A stretch of 20,220 nucleotides of DNA from Pseudomonadota bacterium (GTDB lineage: Bacteria > Pseudomonadota > Gammaproteobacteria > Burkholderiales > Burkholderiaceae_C). The notes beneath the pieces are model-generated. The model did no database searches, had not been told where the DNA came from, and was given only the letters and a program-made list of their open reading frames with translations. The DNA lies in assembly GCA_023415035.1 (NCBI GenBank), contig JAEZLX010000140.1, positions 1-20,220 on the forward strand, in the 5' to 3' direction. Positions 1 through 6,502 of the stretch are shown piece after piece. Numbering within the stretch: position 1 is the first letter of the stretch; every line of letters starts with the position of its first letter. Both the position numbers and the translations under genes were made by a program.

Positions 1-217
1 GATGACCTTGCTGCTGGGCTCGCTGGCCCTGATGGTTCATTTCTGGGACACGCCCTTGCGCATCACCGTCGCCTGGTCCGTCGCGGGCGGCTGGCTGGCG
101 CTCAGCCTGGTGCTGGCCGGACTGCTCGTCTTGCTCGTGCGCCGCGCGCCGGCAGCCTTCGCCCTGTCGCGCGAGGAGTTCAGCAGGGACTGGGCCCTGA
201 TCAAGGAGTCGCTGTGA
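1..217 (+). CDS. YqjE-like (DUF1469 / phage holin superfamily III) inner membrane protein, C-terminal part
   Basis: The reading frame is open from the left edge to the TGA at 215-217, so the true start lies outside the window and the ATG at base 2 is probably internal. The visible 71 residues contain a hydrophobic segment that includes the family-like HFWDTPLRI stretch, a second membrane segment (about residues 24-47), then a soluble tail resembling the AAFALSREEFSRDWALIKE ending of YqjE proteins. These are small two-helix membrane proteins, usually encoded with ElaB/DUF883 and YqjK proteins, and their biochemical role is not established. The stop overlaps the next start (GTGA), which supports a shared operon. 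The family call is from recognised sequence style and gene order; the missing N-terminus limits certainty. Confidence 0.7.
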   Translation, partial: MTLLLGSLALMVHFWDTPLRITVAWSVAGGWLALSLVLAGLLVLLVRRAPAAFALSREEFSRDWALIKESL

Positions 218-480
218 AACGCGCCGACGAATTGCGCAAGCTCGAACTGCAGGTCCGCATCCGGATGCGGCGCGAGCGCTGGCGCGCCCGGCTGTCCGGC
301 GGCGTGCCCGCCGGCGGGGAGGTCCCGCTTCCTCCGAACACCTTCCCCCGCAGCCAGACGTTGCGCATGGTCCTTGCGCACCCCGGGGTGGCGGCAGGGG
401 CGTTCGCGGCAGCGGCCATCCTTGGCCCTTCGCGACTCGTTCGCTGGGCGGCCATGTTGCTGCCACTGCTGCGCAGGTAA
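214..480 (+). CDS. Small basic YqjK-like protein
   Basis: An 88-residue protein starting at GTG 214, four bases inside the end of the upstream membrane protein gene. AAGGAG at 203-208 lies five bases before the start and decides it. The N-terminal half is rich in Arg, Lys and Glu (KRADELRKLELQVRIRMRRE) and is predicted helical. The C-terminal half has a hydrophobic segment around residues 50-70 and ends in basic residues. This resembles YqjK-type proteins, which follow yqjE in many proteobacteria and have no known function. The overlap and the ribosome site support translation from the same message as the upstream gene. The family assignment is moderate because these proteins are short and diverge quickly. 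Confidence 0.7.
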   Translation: MKRADELRKLELQVRIRMRRERWRARLSGGVPAGGEVPLPPNTFPRSQTLRMVLAHPGVAAGAFAAAAILGPSRLVRWAAMLLPLLRR

Positions 481-495
481 CCGCGCGTTGCGCGG
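481..495. terminator. Short GC-rich hairpin between convergent genes
   Basis: CCGCGC (481-486) and GCGCGG (490-495) form a perfect 6-bp stem with a 3-base loop, directly after the stop of the YqjK-like gene and 5 bases before the stop of pyrD on the other strand. The position suits a bidirectional 3' end, but no T-tract follows on either strand, so intrinsic termination is doubtful. Confidence 0.3.
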
Positions 496-500
496 CCGTC

Positions 501-1583
501 TCAGCGGGGGCAGGCCGACTTGATGGCCGAGGCGGCCTCACGCACCAGTGCCGGGCCGCGGTAGATCAGACCGGTGTAAATCTGCACCAGATCGGCGCCG
601 GCTTTGATCTTGCTGACGGCATCGGCCGCACTCATCACGCCGCCGACGCCGATGATCGGAAAACTCGGGCCCAGCGCGGTGCGCAACGCGCGAATCACGC
701 GGTTGCTGGCTTCGAGCACGGGCGCGCCCGAAAGCCCGCCGGCTTCCTCGGCATGCGGCAAGCCGCGCACGGCATCGCGGCTGAGGGTGGTGTTGGTGGC
801 GATCACGCCGAGGTTGCCGGTCGCAGTGCCATCGGCATCCGTGCCATAGCGGCGCAGGGTCTCGGCGATCACGGCGATCTGGCTGTCGTGCAGATCCGGC
901 GCGATCTTGAGGAACACGGGAATGCGGCGGCTGGTGCGCTGGGCCAGCTGCTCGCGTCGCTCACTGACCGCATGGAGCAGCGCATCGAGCGCTTCGTCGC
1001 TTTGCAGGCTGCGCAGATTCTTGGTGTTGGGGCTGGAGATGTTGACCGTGACGTAGTCGGCGTGCGGGTACACCGCCTCCAGGCAGGTCAGGTAATCGCT
1101 GGTGGCGTTCTCGATCGGCGTGCTGGCGTTCTTGCCGATGTTCAGACCAAGGCGCATGCCCTGGCCATCTGCCTTGCGGCTGCGCGAGCACTGGACATTG
1201 GCCAGGAATGCCTCCAGTCCCTCGTTGTTGAACCCGAGCCGGTTGATCAGGGCATTCGCGGCCGGCAGGCGGAACATGCGGGGCCTGGGGTTGCCCGGCT
1301 GTCCCTTGGGCGTGACCGTGCCCACCTCCACGAAACCGAAGCCCATCGCGGCCAGACCGTCGATGCAGCGGGCGTTCTTGTCCAGGCCAGCGGCCAGACC
1401 GACCCGGTTGGGAAAACGCACACCGGCCACCGTGACCGGATCATCGATGCGCGACTCGCTCCACAGGCAGGCCATGGGCGAGTTCTGGAAGCGTGCAAGG
1501 GCATCGAGCGTGCGCTCGTGCGCGGCTTCGGGATCCATGCCGAAGAGAAACGGTCGGGCAAGGGCGTAAGGCAGAAGGGACAT
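501..1583 (-). CDS. pyrD: Dihydroorotate dehydrogenase (quinone), class 2
   Basis: PyrD oxidises dihydroorotate to orotate, the fourth step of pyrimidine synthesis, and passes electrons through FMN to membrane quinone. The 360-residue protein starts with the short N-terminal amphipathic region typical of class 2 enzymes (SLLPYALARPFLFGMDPE), which docks on the membrane. Visible motifs are GLDKNA (67-72), the active-site stretch NISSPNT (181-187) with the expected catalytic Ser at 184, and the FMN-phosphate region GVGGV (312-316) followed by QIYTGLIYRGP. It is slightly longer than the E. coli enzyme (336), mainly from small loop insertions. No clear Shine-Dalgarno site precedes the ATG at 1583, but the N-terminus aligns well with the family. 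It is divergent from rpiA across 52 bases. Confidence 0.97.
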   Translation of the reverse strand: MSLLPYALARPFLFGMDPEAAHERTLDALARFQNSPMACLWSESRIDDPVTVAGVRFPNRVGLAAGLDKNARCIDGLAAMGFGFVEVGTVTPKGQPGNPRPRMFRLPAANALINRLGFNNEGLEAFLANVQCSRSRKADGQGMRLGLNIGKNASTPIENATSDYLTCLEAVYPHADYVTVNISSPNTKNLRSLQSDEALDALLHAVSERREQLAQRTSRRIPVFLKIAPDLHDSQIAVIAETLRRYGTDADGTATGNLGVIATNTTLSRDAVRGLPHAEEAGGLSGAPVLEASNRVIRALRTALGPSFPIIGVGGVMSAADAVSKIKAGADLVQIYTGLIYRGPALVREAASAIKSACPR

Positions 1584-1596
1584 GGACGGGGAGGGA

Positions 1597-1602
1597 GATA
1601 AT
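1597..1602 (+). promoter_or_regulatory. Candidate -10 element for rpiA
   Basis: GATAAT lies in the 52-base gap between the divergent pyrD and rpiA starts and matches TATAAT at five of six positions. It would start transcription near 1609, about 26 bases before the rpiA ATG. I see no convincing -35 hexamer 16-18 bases upstream, so the call rests on one hexamer in an otherwise GC-rich gap. Confidence 0.35.
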
Positions 1603-1635
1603 GGACGGATTCGTGCAAACCCCTGATTGTCTCAA

Positions 1636-2307
1636 ATGACCCAAGACGAACTGAAAACCCTTGTGGGCCAGGCGGCCGTCGACTACGTGGTGCCCGGCGA
1701 GATCGTGGGCGTGGGCACCGGCTCTACCGTCAACAAGTTCATCGACGCACTGGCGGTGATCAAGGACCGCATTCCGGGGGCCGTCTCCAGTTCCGAAGCC
1801 TCGACCCAGCGGCTCAAGGCGCTGGGCATTCCGGTTTTCGAGGCCAGCGAAGTCGGGGAGCTCGCCGTCTACATTGATGGTGCCGACGAGATCGATGGCC
1901 GCGGCTATATGGTCAAGGGTGGCGGCGCGGCGCTGACCCGCGAGAAGATCGTGGCGGCCCAGTCGCGCAAGTTCGTGTGCATCGCCGACGAGAGCAAGCT
2001 GGTGTCCACCCTGGGCGCGTTCCCGCTGCCGGTGGAGGTCATTCCGATGGCCACGGGGCGACTGGTGCGCCAGTTCGCGGCATTGGGTGGTCAGGCCAAG
2101 GTGCGACTCAAGGACGGCAAGCCGCTGGTGACGGACAACGGGCAGAACATCCTGGACGTGACGGGGCTGGTCATCGATGACCCGCTGACGTTCGAGAGCA
2201 CGGTCAATCAGTGGCCGGGCGTGGTCACCGTGGGTGTATTCGCTCACCAGAAGGCTGACGTGTGCCTGCTCGGTACTGCCAGCGGCGTGCGCATGCTGAC
2301 GTTCTGA
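1636..2307 (+). CDS. rpiA: Ribose-5-phosphate isomerase A
   Basis: RpiA interconverts ribose 5-phosphate and ribulose 5-phosphate in the non-oxidative pentose phosphate pathway. The 223-residue protein carries the phosphate-binding GVGTGST (25-31), SSEAS, the acidic DGADEID (81-87) with D81 and D84, and KGGGAALTREK (94-104) with K94 and the catalytic Glu at 103. These positions coincide with the E. coli numbering as I know it. The frame could begin at TTG 1627, but I chose ATG 1636 because MTQDELK matches the E. coli N-terminus. No strong ribosome site is visible for either. Its stop is only four bases from the stop of the convergent DUF4124-glutaredoxin gene. Confidence 0.97.
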   Translation: MTQDELKTLVGQAAVDYVVPGEIVGVGTGSTVNKFIDALAVIKDRIPGAVSSSEASTQRLKALGIPVFEASEVGELAVYIDGADEIDGRGYMVKGGGAALTREKIVAAQSRKFVCIADESKLVSTLGAFPLPVEVIPMATGRLVRQFAALGGQAKVRLKDGKPLVTDNGQNILDVTGLVIDDPLTFESTVNQWPGVVTVGVFAHQKADVCLLGTASGVRMLTF

Positions 2308-2311
2308 GGCG

Positions 2312-2947
2312 TCAGAACCGGATGCCGGCCGGATTGGTATCGGTCGGCGTCACAGGCACCTCGTTTTCGGCCGGCGAAGCCTCCGCGGCTTCCTCTGTGG
2401 CGGCAGGGCTTGCGCTGGCCTGCGCCGCCGGCGCGACCAGCGGCGAGGCGGCCGGGCGGCGATAGCCGGGTGGCAGCGCCGACTTCGCCGGATAGCCGGC
2501 GGCATCCAGGTAACCCCCCCACTCGCTGCCCGAATAGCCCTTGATGCGCTGACCTCCGATCGTCAGCAGGGGCAGGGTGCCATCACCACCGACCCGCTTG
2601 AGCGCGGCCAGATCTTCTTCGGTGTTGCCGAGGGTTTTTTCGCTGAAGGGAATCCCACGGGCCTCGAGCATGCGCCGGCCGCTGTCACAGGGCGCGCAAT
2701 CCTGGCCGGTGTAGAGCACGACCGGGTAGCGGTTGGCGATCTGCTGCAGTTCGTAGGGAAGGCGGCTGCCCTGGGCCGCGCTGGCGCCGCGCTGGCCACC
2801 TGCCGTGGCGGCGGGGGCAGGGCTGGCGGCCGGCGGCTGGTCCGAAAAGGTCACGCGTCCGTCCGGCCCGACGATTCGGTACACCCCTTGCGCTGAAGCG
2901 GCGGATGCCGCGAAACCCAGCAAGGACAGGACGAGCAGTTGGCGCAT
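2312..2947 (-). CDS. Exported DUF4124-glutaredoxin family protein
   Basis: The 211-residue protein begins with a signal peptide (hydrophobic residues 3-15, likely cleavage after ASA at 17-19). Next comes a short DUF4124-like segment (GVYRIVGPDGRVTFSDQPP, about 21-39), an Ala/Pro/Gly-rich linker (40-62), and a glutaredoxin-like thioredoxin fold (about 73-153). That fold has the redox pair CAPC at 84-87, the usual cis-Pro in TLPLL (P126) and the IGGQRIKGYSG loop. The C-terminal 55 residues are Pro/Ala/Glu-rich and probably disordered. Export with a CxxC motif suggests a periplasmic thiol-disulfide role; the substrate is unknown. A purine-rich GAGGGAAG precedes the ATG. It lies 53 bases downstream of the prlC-like gene in the same direction and may share its message. 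Confidence 0.85.
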   Translation of the reverse strand: MRQLLVLSLLGFAASAASAQGVYRIVGPDGRVTFSDQPPAASPAPAATAGGQRGASAAQGSRLPYELQQIANRYPVVLYTGQDCAPCDSGRRMLEARGIPFSEKTLGNTEEDLAALKRVGGDGTLPLLTIGGQRIKGYSGSEWGGYLDAAGYPAKSALPPGYRRPAASPLVAPAAQASASPAATEEAAEASPAENEVPVTPTDTNPAGIRF

Positions 2948-3000
2948 GACTTCCCTCGGTAAGTGTTGGATGTTGGCTGACAGAGTGCAAGTATGGCCGA

Positions 3001-5082
3001 TCAGGCCATGCCCTGGTGTCGCAGCAGCGCGTCAATGCTGGGCTCGCGGCCGCGGAAGGCCTTGAACGATTCCATGGCCGGCCGGCTGCCACCCGCTTCC
3101 AGGATGGACTGGCGATAGCGCCGTCCGATGGTCACGTCGAGCGTGCTGCCGCCACCGGTCTGGGCCGCCTCCTCGAAGGCGGCATAGGCATCGGCGGAAA
3201 GCACCTCTGCCCATTTGTAGCTGTAGTAGCCGGCGCTGTAGCCGCCGGCAAAAATGTGGCTGAAGGTGTGCGCCGTGCGGCTGTAGGCCGGGGACGTGAG
3301 CACCGCGACCTCGTCGCGCACCTGCGACAGCAGCGCCAGGATGCCTTCACCCGTGGTGACCGGTTCGGCCTGGCTGTGCAGCAGCATGTCGAAGAGTGCG
3401 AACTCCACCTGACGCAGGGTTTGAAGGCCGCTTTGGTAGTTCTTGGCGGCGAGCATCTTGTCGAACAGTTCGCGCGGCAGCGGCTCACCCGTGTCCACGT
3501 GGGCGGTCATGTGCCGGAGCACATCCCATTCCCAACAGAAGTTCTCCATGAACTGGCTCGGCAGCTCCACCGCGTCCCACTCGACGCCGCTGATGCCCGA
3601 GACATCACGCTCGTTGACCTGGGTGAGCATGTGGTGCAGGCCGTGTCCGAATTCGTGGAACAGGGTGATCACGTCGTCATGCGTGAGGAGCGGGGGCTTG
3701 CCGCCCACCCCTTCGGCGAAGTTGCACACCAGGTGCGCCACCGGCGTCTGCAGCGTGCCGGTGTCGGGACGCAGCCAGCGGCCACGCACGTCGTCCATCC
3801 AGGCTCCGCCGCGCTTGCCGGTGCGGGCCGAGGGGTCGAGATAGAACTGTCCGACCAGCTGCGTGCCGCGCTCGATGCGGTAGAACTCGACCGAGGGGTG
3901 CCAGACCGGTGCCTCGTCGCGGTGGATCGACACCTCGAACAGCGTTTCGACAATGTGGAACAGGCCGGCGAGCACCTTGGGGGCCGTGAAGTAGGGTTTG
4001 ACCTCCTGCTCGCTGAAGGCATAGCGTGCCTCCTTGAGCTTTTCGCCGATGTAGGGCCAGTCCCAGGGCTGCGGATCGCTCAGGCCAAGGTGTTCGGCCG
4101 CGAAGGTCCGCAGGTCGTTCAGGTCCTTTTCCGCGAACGGGCGCGCCTTGGCGGCCAGGTCGCGCAGGAAGGCGATCACCTGCTCGGGCGAATCGGCCAT
4201 CTTGGGCACCAGCGAGACATCGGCATAGTACCGATAGCCCAGCAGGCGGGCTTCCTCGTGGCGCAACGCCAGCAGCTCGCCCATGATGGCGGTGTTGTCG
4301 AACCTGGCGCCGTCGCCTTCGGCCTGGTCGCTGGCGCGGGTCACATAGGCACGGTAGAGCTTCTGGCGCAATGTGCTGCTGTCGGCGAACTGCATCACCG
4401 GCAGGTAGCAGGGCATCTTGAGCGTGAGCTTGTGGCCGGCCTTGCCGTCGGCCCTGGCGGCTGCGGCGGTGGCTTCCAGCACGTCGGTGGGGACGCCCGC
4501 CAGCTCGTCACGGTCCACGAACAGCGCAAAGGCGTCGGTGGCGTCGAGTGTGTTTTCGCTGAACTTCTGGGCCAGTTCGGCCTGGCGTTCCTGAATCTGC
4601 GCGAAACGTTCCTTGTCGGCGCCCTGCAGCTCGGCGCCTCCGAGCACGAAGCCGCGCAGGGCGTTCTCGCGCGCACGGCGCTGCTCGTCGTTCAGCGTGG
4701 CCGGGTCCATGGCCTTGTACCTGGCATACAGGCGCTCGTCGGCCCCCAGGCATGTCCAGAACTCGGTGACCTTGGGCAGCGCCTCGTTGTAGGCGGCGCG
4801 CAGCTCTGGCGTATCGGCCACGCCGTTGAGGTGGCTGACAACACCCCAGGCCAGTCCCAGCCGCTCGGTTGCGACATCCAGCGTGCGGGCCACCTCATCC
4901 CAGCGCGAGGGGAAGTCCGGCGCGGCAACCGTCTCCAGCGCTGCCGAGGCGGCTTCGAGCAGGCTGTCGATCGCGGGCACCACGTGTTCGGGCCGGATGG
5001 CGTCGAACCGGGGCAGGCCGCTGAAGTCGAGCAGGGGATTGGTCGTGAGGTCGGAGACGGAGGAGGGGGCAGCTGCGTTCAT
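3001..5082 (-). CDS. prlC: Oligopeptidase A (M3 family zinc metallopeptidase)
   Basis: This 693-residue protein matches the M3A family (E. coli OpdA/PrlC is 680 residues). These are cytoplasmic enzymes that cut short peptides, including signal-peptide fragments released after export. The zinc site is intact: HEFGH at 476-480 and the third ligand Glu at 506 in the motif VELPSQFMENF. The N-terminal start (NPLLDFSGLPRFDAIRPEHVVPA, about residues 15-37) and the C-terminal region FSHIFAGGYSAGYYSYKWAEV also fit family members. There is no signal peptide. The ATG at 5082 has no clear ribosome site; the N-terminus still aligns at the expected length. yhbY ends 54 bases upstream and the glutaredoxin-like gene starts 53 bases downstream, all on the same strand. 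Confidence 0.95.
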   Translation of the reverse strand: MNAAAPSSVSDLTTNPLLDFSGLPRFDAIRPEHVVPAIDSLLEAASAALETVAAPDFPSRWDEVARTLDVATERLGLAWGVVSHLNGVADTPELRAAYNEALPKVTEFWTCLGADERLYARYKAMDPATLNDEQRRARENALRGFVLGGAELQGADKERFAQIQERQAELAQKFSENTLDATDAFALFVDRDELAGVPTDVLEATAAAARADGKAGHKLTLKMPCYLPVMQFADSSTLRQKLYRAYVTRASDQAEGDGARFDNTAIMGELLALRHEEARLLGYRYYADVSLVPKMADSPEQVIAFLRDLAAKARPFAEKDLNDLRTFAAEHLGLSDPQPWDWPYIGEKLKEARYAFSEQEVKPYFTAPKVLAGLFHIVETLFEVSIHRDEAPVWHPSVEFYRIERGTQLVGQFYLDPSARTGKRGGAWMDDVRGRWLRPDTGTLQTPVAHLVCNFAEGVGGKPPLLTHDDVITLFHEFGHGLHHMLTQVNERDVSGISGVEWDAVELPSQFMENFCWEWDVLRHMTAHVDTGEPLPRELFDKMLAAKNYQSGLQTLRQVEFALFDMLLHSQAEPVTTGEGILALLSQVRDEVAVLTSPAYSRTAHTFSHIFAGGYSAGYYSYKWAEVLSADAYAAFEEAAQTGGGSTLDVTIGRRYRQSILEAGGSRPAMESFKAFRGREPSIDALLRHQGMA

Positions 5083-5136
5083 GTCGAATCAGATGGGGCG
5101 TCTTGGCCGGGGTTTCAATGGCTGCCTGGTGGTCGC

Positions 5137-5610
5137 TCAGTTGCCGGCGGCTTTCTTGACGCTCTTCTTGAAGGTCTTGGCACGCTTGATCTGGCCGCCC
5201 GGCGTCAGGCGCTGGTTGCCCAGCACCTTGACCACCTTGATCTCGGGCTTCTGGCCGCCGCGCTTGCTGAACTTGAGTACCTTGACCTCGCGAGGGCCGG
5301 GCTTGCGGTCCTCGTCGAGGGGCCTGGCCTTCTCCGGCTTGGGCCGCCAGAGCACGAGAAGCTTGCCGATGTGCTGGATGGGGGCGGCGTCGAGTTCGTC
5401 GGCCAGCGTCTGCAGCATGGCCTCGCGCGCGGTGCGGTCATCGCTGAGCACGCGCACCTTGATCAGTCCATGGGCCTTGAGGGCGGCATCGACTTCCTTG
5501 CGCACGGAGGGGGTCAGGCCATCGGCGCCGATCATCACGACCGGATCAAGATGGTGGGCTTCGGCGCGGTAATCCTTGCGCTGGGCGGGGGTAAGGTGGA
5601 TCTGGGGCAT
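5137..5610 (-). CDS. yhbY: YhbY-family (CRM domain) RNA-binding protein with basic C-terminal extension
   Basis: The 157-residue protein begins MPQIHLTPAQRKDYRAEAHHL and continues with the CRM fold (about residues 1-95): MIGADGLTPSVRKEVDAAL, then IKVRVLSDDRTAREAML and HIGKLLVLWRP. YhbY associates with pre-50S ribosomal particles. The E. coli protein is about 97 residues, so this one has about 60 extra residues. That tail is rich in Lys/Arg and holds two similar short strands, EVKVLKF and EIKVVKVLG. The frame runs upstream to 5733 but would overlap rlmE, so ATG 5610 was chosen on homology. No ribosome site precedes this ATG; a GATAAT box ends six bases before it, hinting at a leaderless message. 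The gene diverges from rlmE. Confidence 0.93.
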   Translation of the reverse strand: MPQIHLTPAQRKDYRAEAHHLDPVVMIGADGLTPSVRKEVDAALKAHGLIKVRVLSDDRTAREAMLQTLADELDAAPIQHIGKLLVLWRPKPEKARPLDEDRKPGPREVKVLKFSKRGGQKPEIKVVKVLGNQRLTPGGQIKRAKTFKKSVKKAAGN

Positions 5611-5616
5611 GGGACA

Positions 5617-5622
5617 ATTATC
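5617..5622 (-). promoter_or_regulatory. Candidate -10 element for yhbY placed for a leaderless start
   Basis: On the minus strand the hexamer GATAAT (plus-strand ATTATC) ends six bases before the yhbY ATG at 5610. Bacterial -10 boxes usually lie 6-8 bases from the start of transcription, so the message would begin at or beside the start codon. The lack of any Shine-Dalgarno sequence fits this. No good -35 box is visible at normal spacing; TTGCGG is 20 bases away. Confidence 0.4.
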
Positions 5623-5668
5623 GTTTAACCCTGCGATTTGCGCCGCAACGCTTACAAGCATCCACGCC

Positions 5669-6352
5669 ATGGGCATCAAGGTCCGCACCCAGAGCAAGAA
5701 GGTCAACAAGGCCTGGCTGAACCAGCACGTCACCGACCCTTACGTCCGTCAGGCACAGAAGGACGGCTACCGCGCCCGCGCGGCCTACAAGCTCAAGGAG
5801 ATCGACGAGCAGCTCGGCCTGATCCGCCCCGGCATGTGCGTGGTCGACCTGGGCTCGGCGCCGGGTGCCTGGAGCCAGTACGTTCGGCGGCGGCTCAGCC
5901 CGTCGGGCGCCGCGGCAGGCGCTCTGCAGGGCAGCATCATCGCGCTGGACCTGCTGCCCATGGAGCCTGTCGAGGACGTGCATTTCATCCAGGGCGACTT
6001 CCGCGAGGATGCCGTGCTGGCCCAGCTGGAGCAGACGCTGGCCGAGCGGGGCCACGAGAAGGTGGATCTGGTGGTCTCGGACATGGCTCCCAATCTCTCG
6101 GGCATCGAGTCGGCCGATGCGGCCCGGATCGAGCACCTGGTGGAACTGGCCGTGGATTTCGCCAGCCGCCACCTGCGACCCCAGGGCGCGTTGGTCGCCA
6201 AGGTCTTCCACGGGGGCGCCTACGACGCACTGGTCGCCTTGTTCCGCCAGACCTTCAGGACGGTGAAGGTGATCAAGCCCAAGGCCTCGCGTGACAAATC
6301 CTCGGAAACCTTCCTGGTGGGGATGGGTCTGAAGGAGGGCGGCGCGGCTTGA
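5669..6352 (+). CDS. rlmE: 23S rRNA (uridine-2'-O)-methyltransferase RlmE (FtsJ)
   Basis: RlmE methylates the 2'-OH of U2552 in the A loop of 23S rRNA late in 50S assembly, using S-adenosylmethionine. The 227-residue protein has the SAM-binding motif VVDLGSAPGAWSQ (58-70) and all four catalytic residues: K41 in YKLKEID, D138 in SDMAPNLSG, K178 in VAKVFHGG and E213 in KSSETF. The last three are all offset by 14 from E. coli and the first by 3. This places an insertion of about 11 residues near 77-90, a loop also present in other Burkholderiales as I recall. ATG 5669 is chosen by homology over the upstream in-frame start at 5576. It leads into ftsH, 150 bases downstream. Confidence 0.97.
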   Translation: MGIKVRTQSKKVNKAWLNQHVTDPYVRQAQKDGYRARAAYKLKEIDEQLGLIRPGMCVVDLGSAPGAWSQYVRRRLSPSGAAAGALQGSIIALDLLPMEPVEDVHFIQGDFREDAVLAQLEQTLAERGHEKVDLVVSDMAPNLSGIESADAARIEHLVELAVDFASRHLRPQGALVAKVFHGGAYDALVALFRQTFRTVKVIKPKASRDKSSETFLVGMGLKEGGAA

Positions 6353-6438
6353 GCGGCTGCCGGTTTTCCCCCAAGCCCGATAAGGATTTGCCTAATCCCT
6401 TGATTGGTATCGATTTGTCCGGTATCGGGGCGCGGGCA

Positions 6439-6469
6439 CTTGAAAGCCCTAAAATGGGTCAAATATGAC
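6439..6469 (+). promoter_or_regulatory. Candidate ftsH promoter with heat-shock-like features
   Basis: CTTGAAA at 6439-6445 matches the sigma-32 -35 consensus, and CAAATAT at 6460-6466 matches four of the six fixed positions of CCCATNT after a 15-base spacer. The same DNA also reads as a sigma-70 promoter: TTGAAA (6440-6445), 18 bases, TATGAC (6464-6469). Either would start transcription around 6475, leaving a leader of about 27 bases with the ftsH ribosome site in it. ftsH is a classical sigma-32 gene in E. coli. Confidence 0.4.
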
Positions 6470-6502
6470 GGATTCGGTCTCTGTTCCAGCCAGGAGCTAC
6501 TC

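Noticed and set aside
2514..2520. A run of seven C (seven G on the coding strand) inside the glutaredoxin-like gene, considered as a phase-variable tract.
   Set aside because: Seven bases is short for slipped-strand switching, the frame is intact through it, and it encodes the plausible residues WGGY of the fold.
3016..5628. An 870-codon open frame on + opposite prlC and yhbY, and similar long frames opposite the dap genes (14846-17668), yheS (10610-12412), ftsH (6497-8239) and the ligase gene (17680-19344).
   Set aside because: The opposite-strand genes have clear family motifs throughout. High GC and strong third-position bias leave the antisense frame free of stops. The antisense products have no recognisable domains and no ribosome sites.
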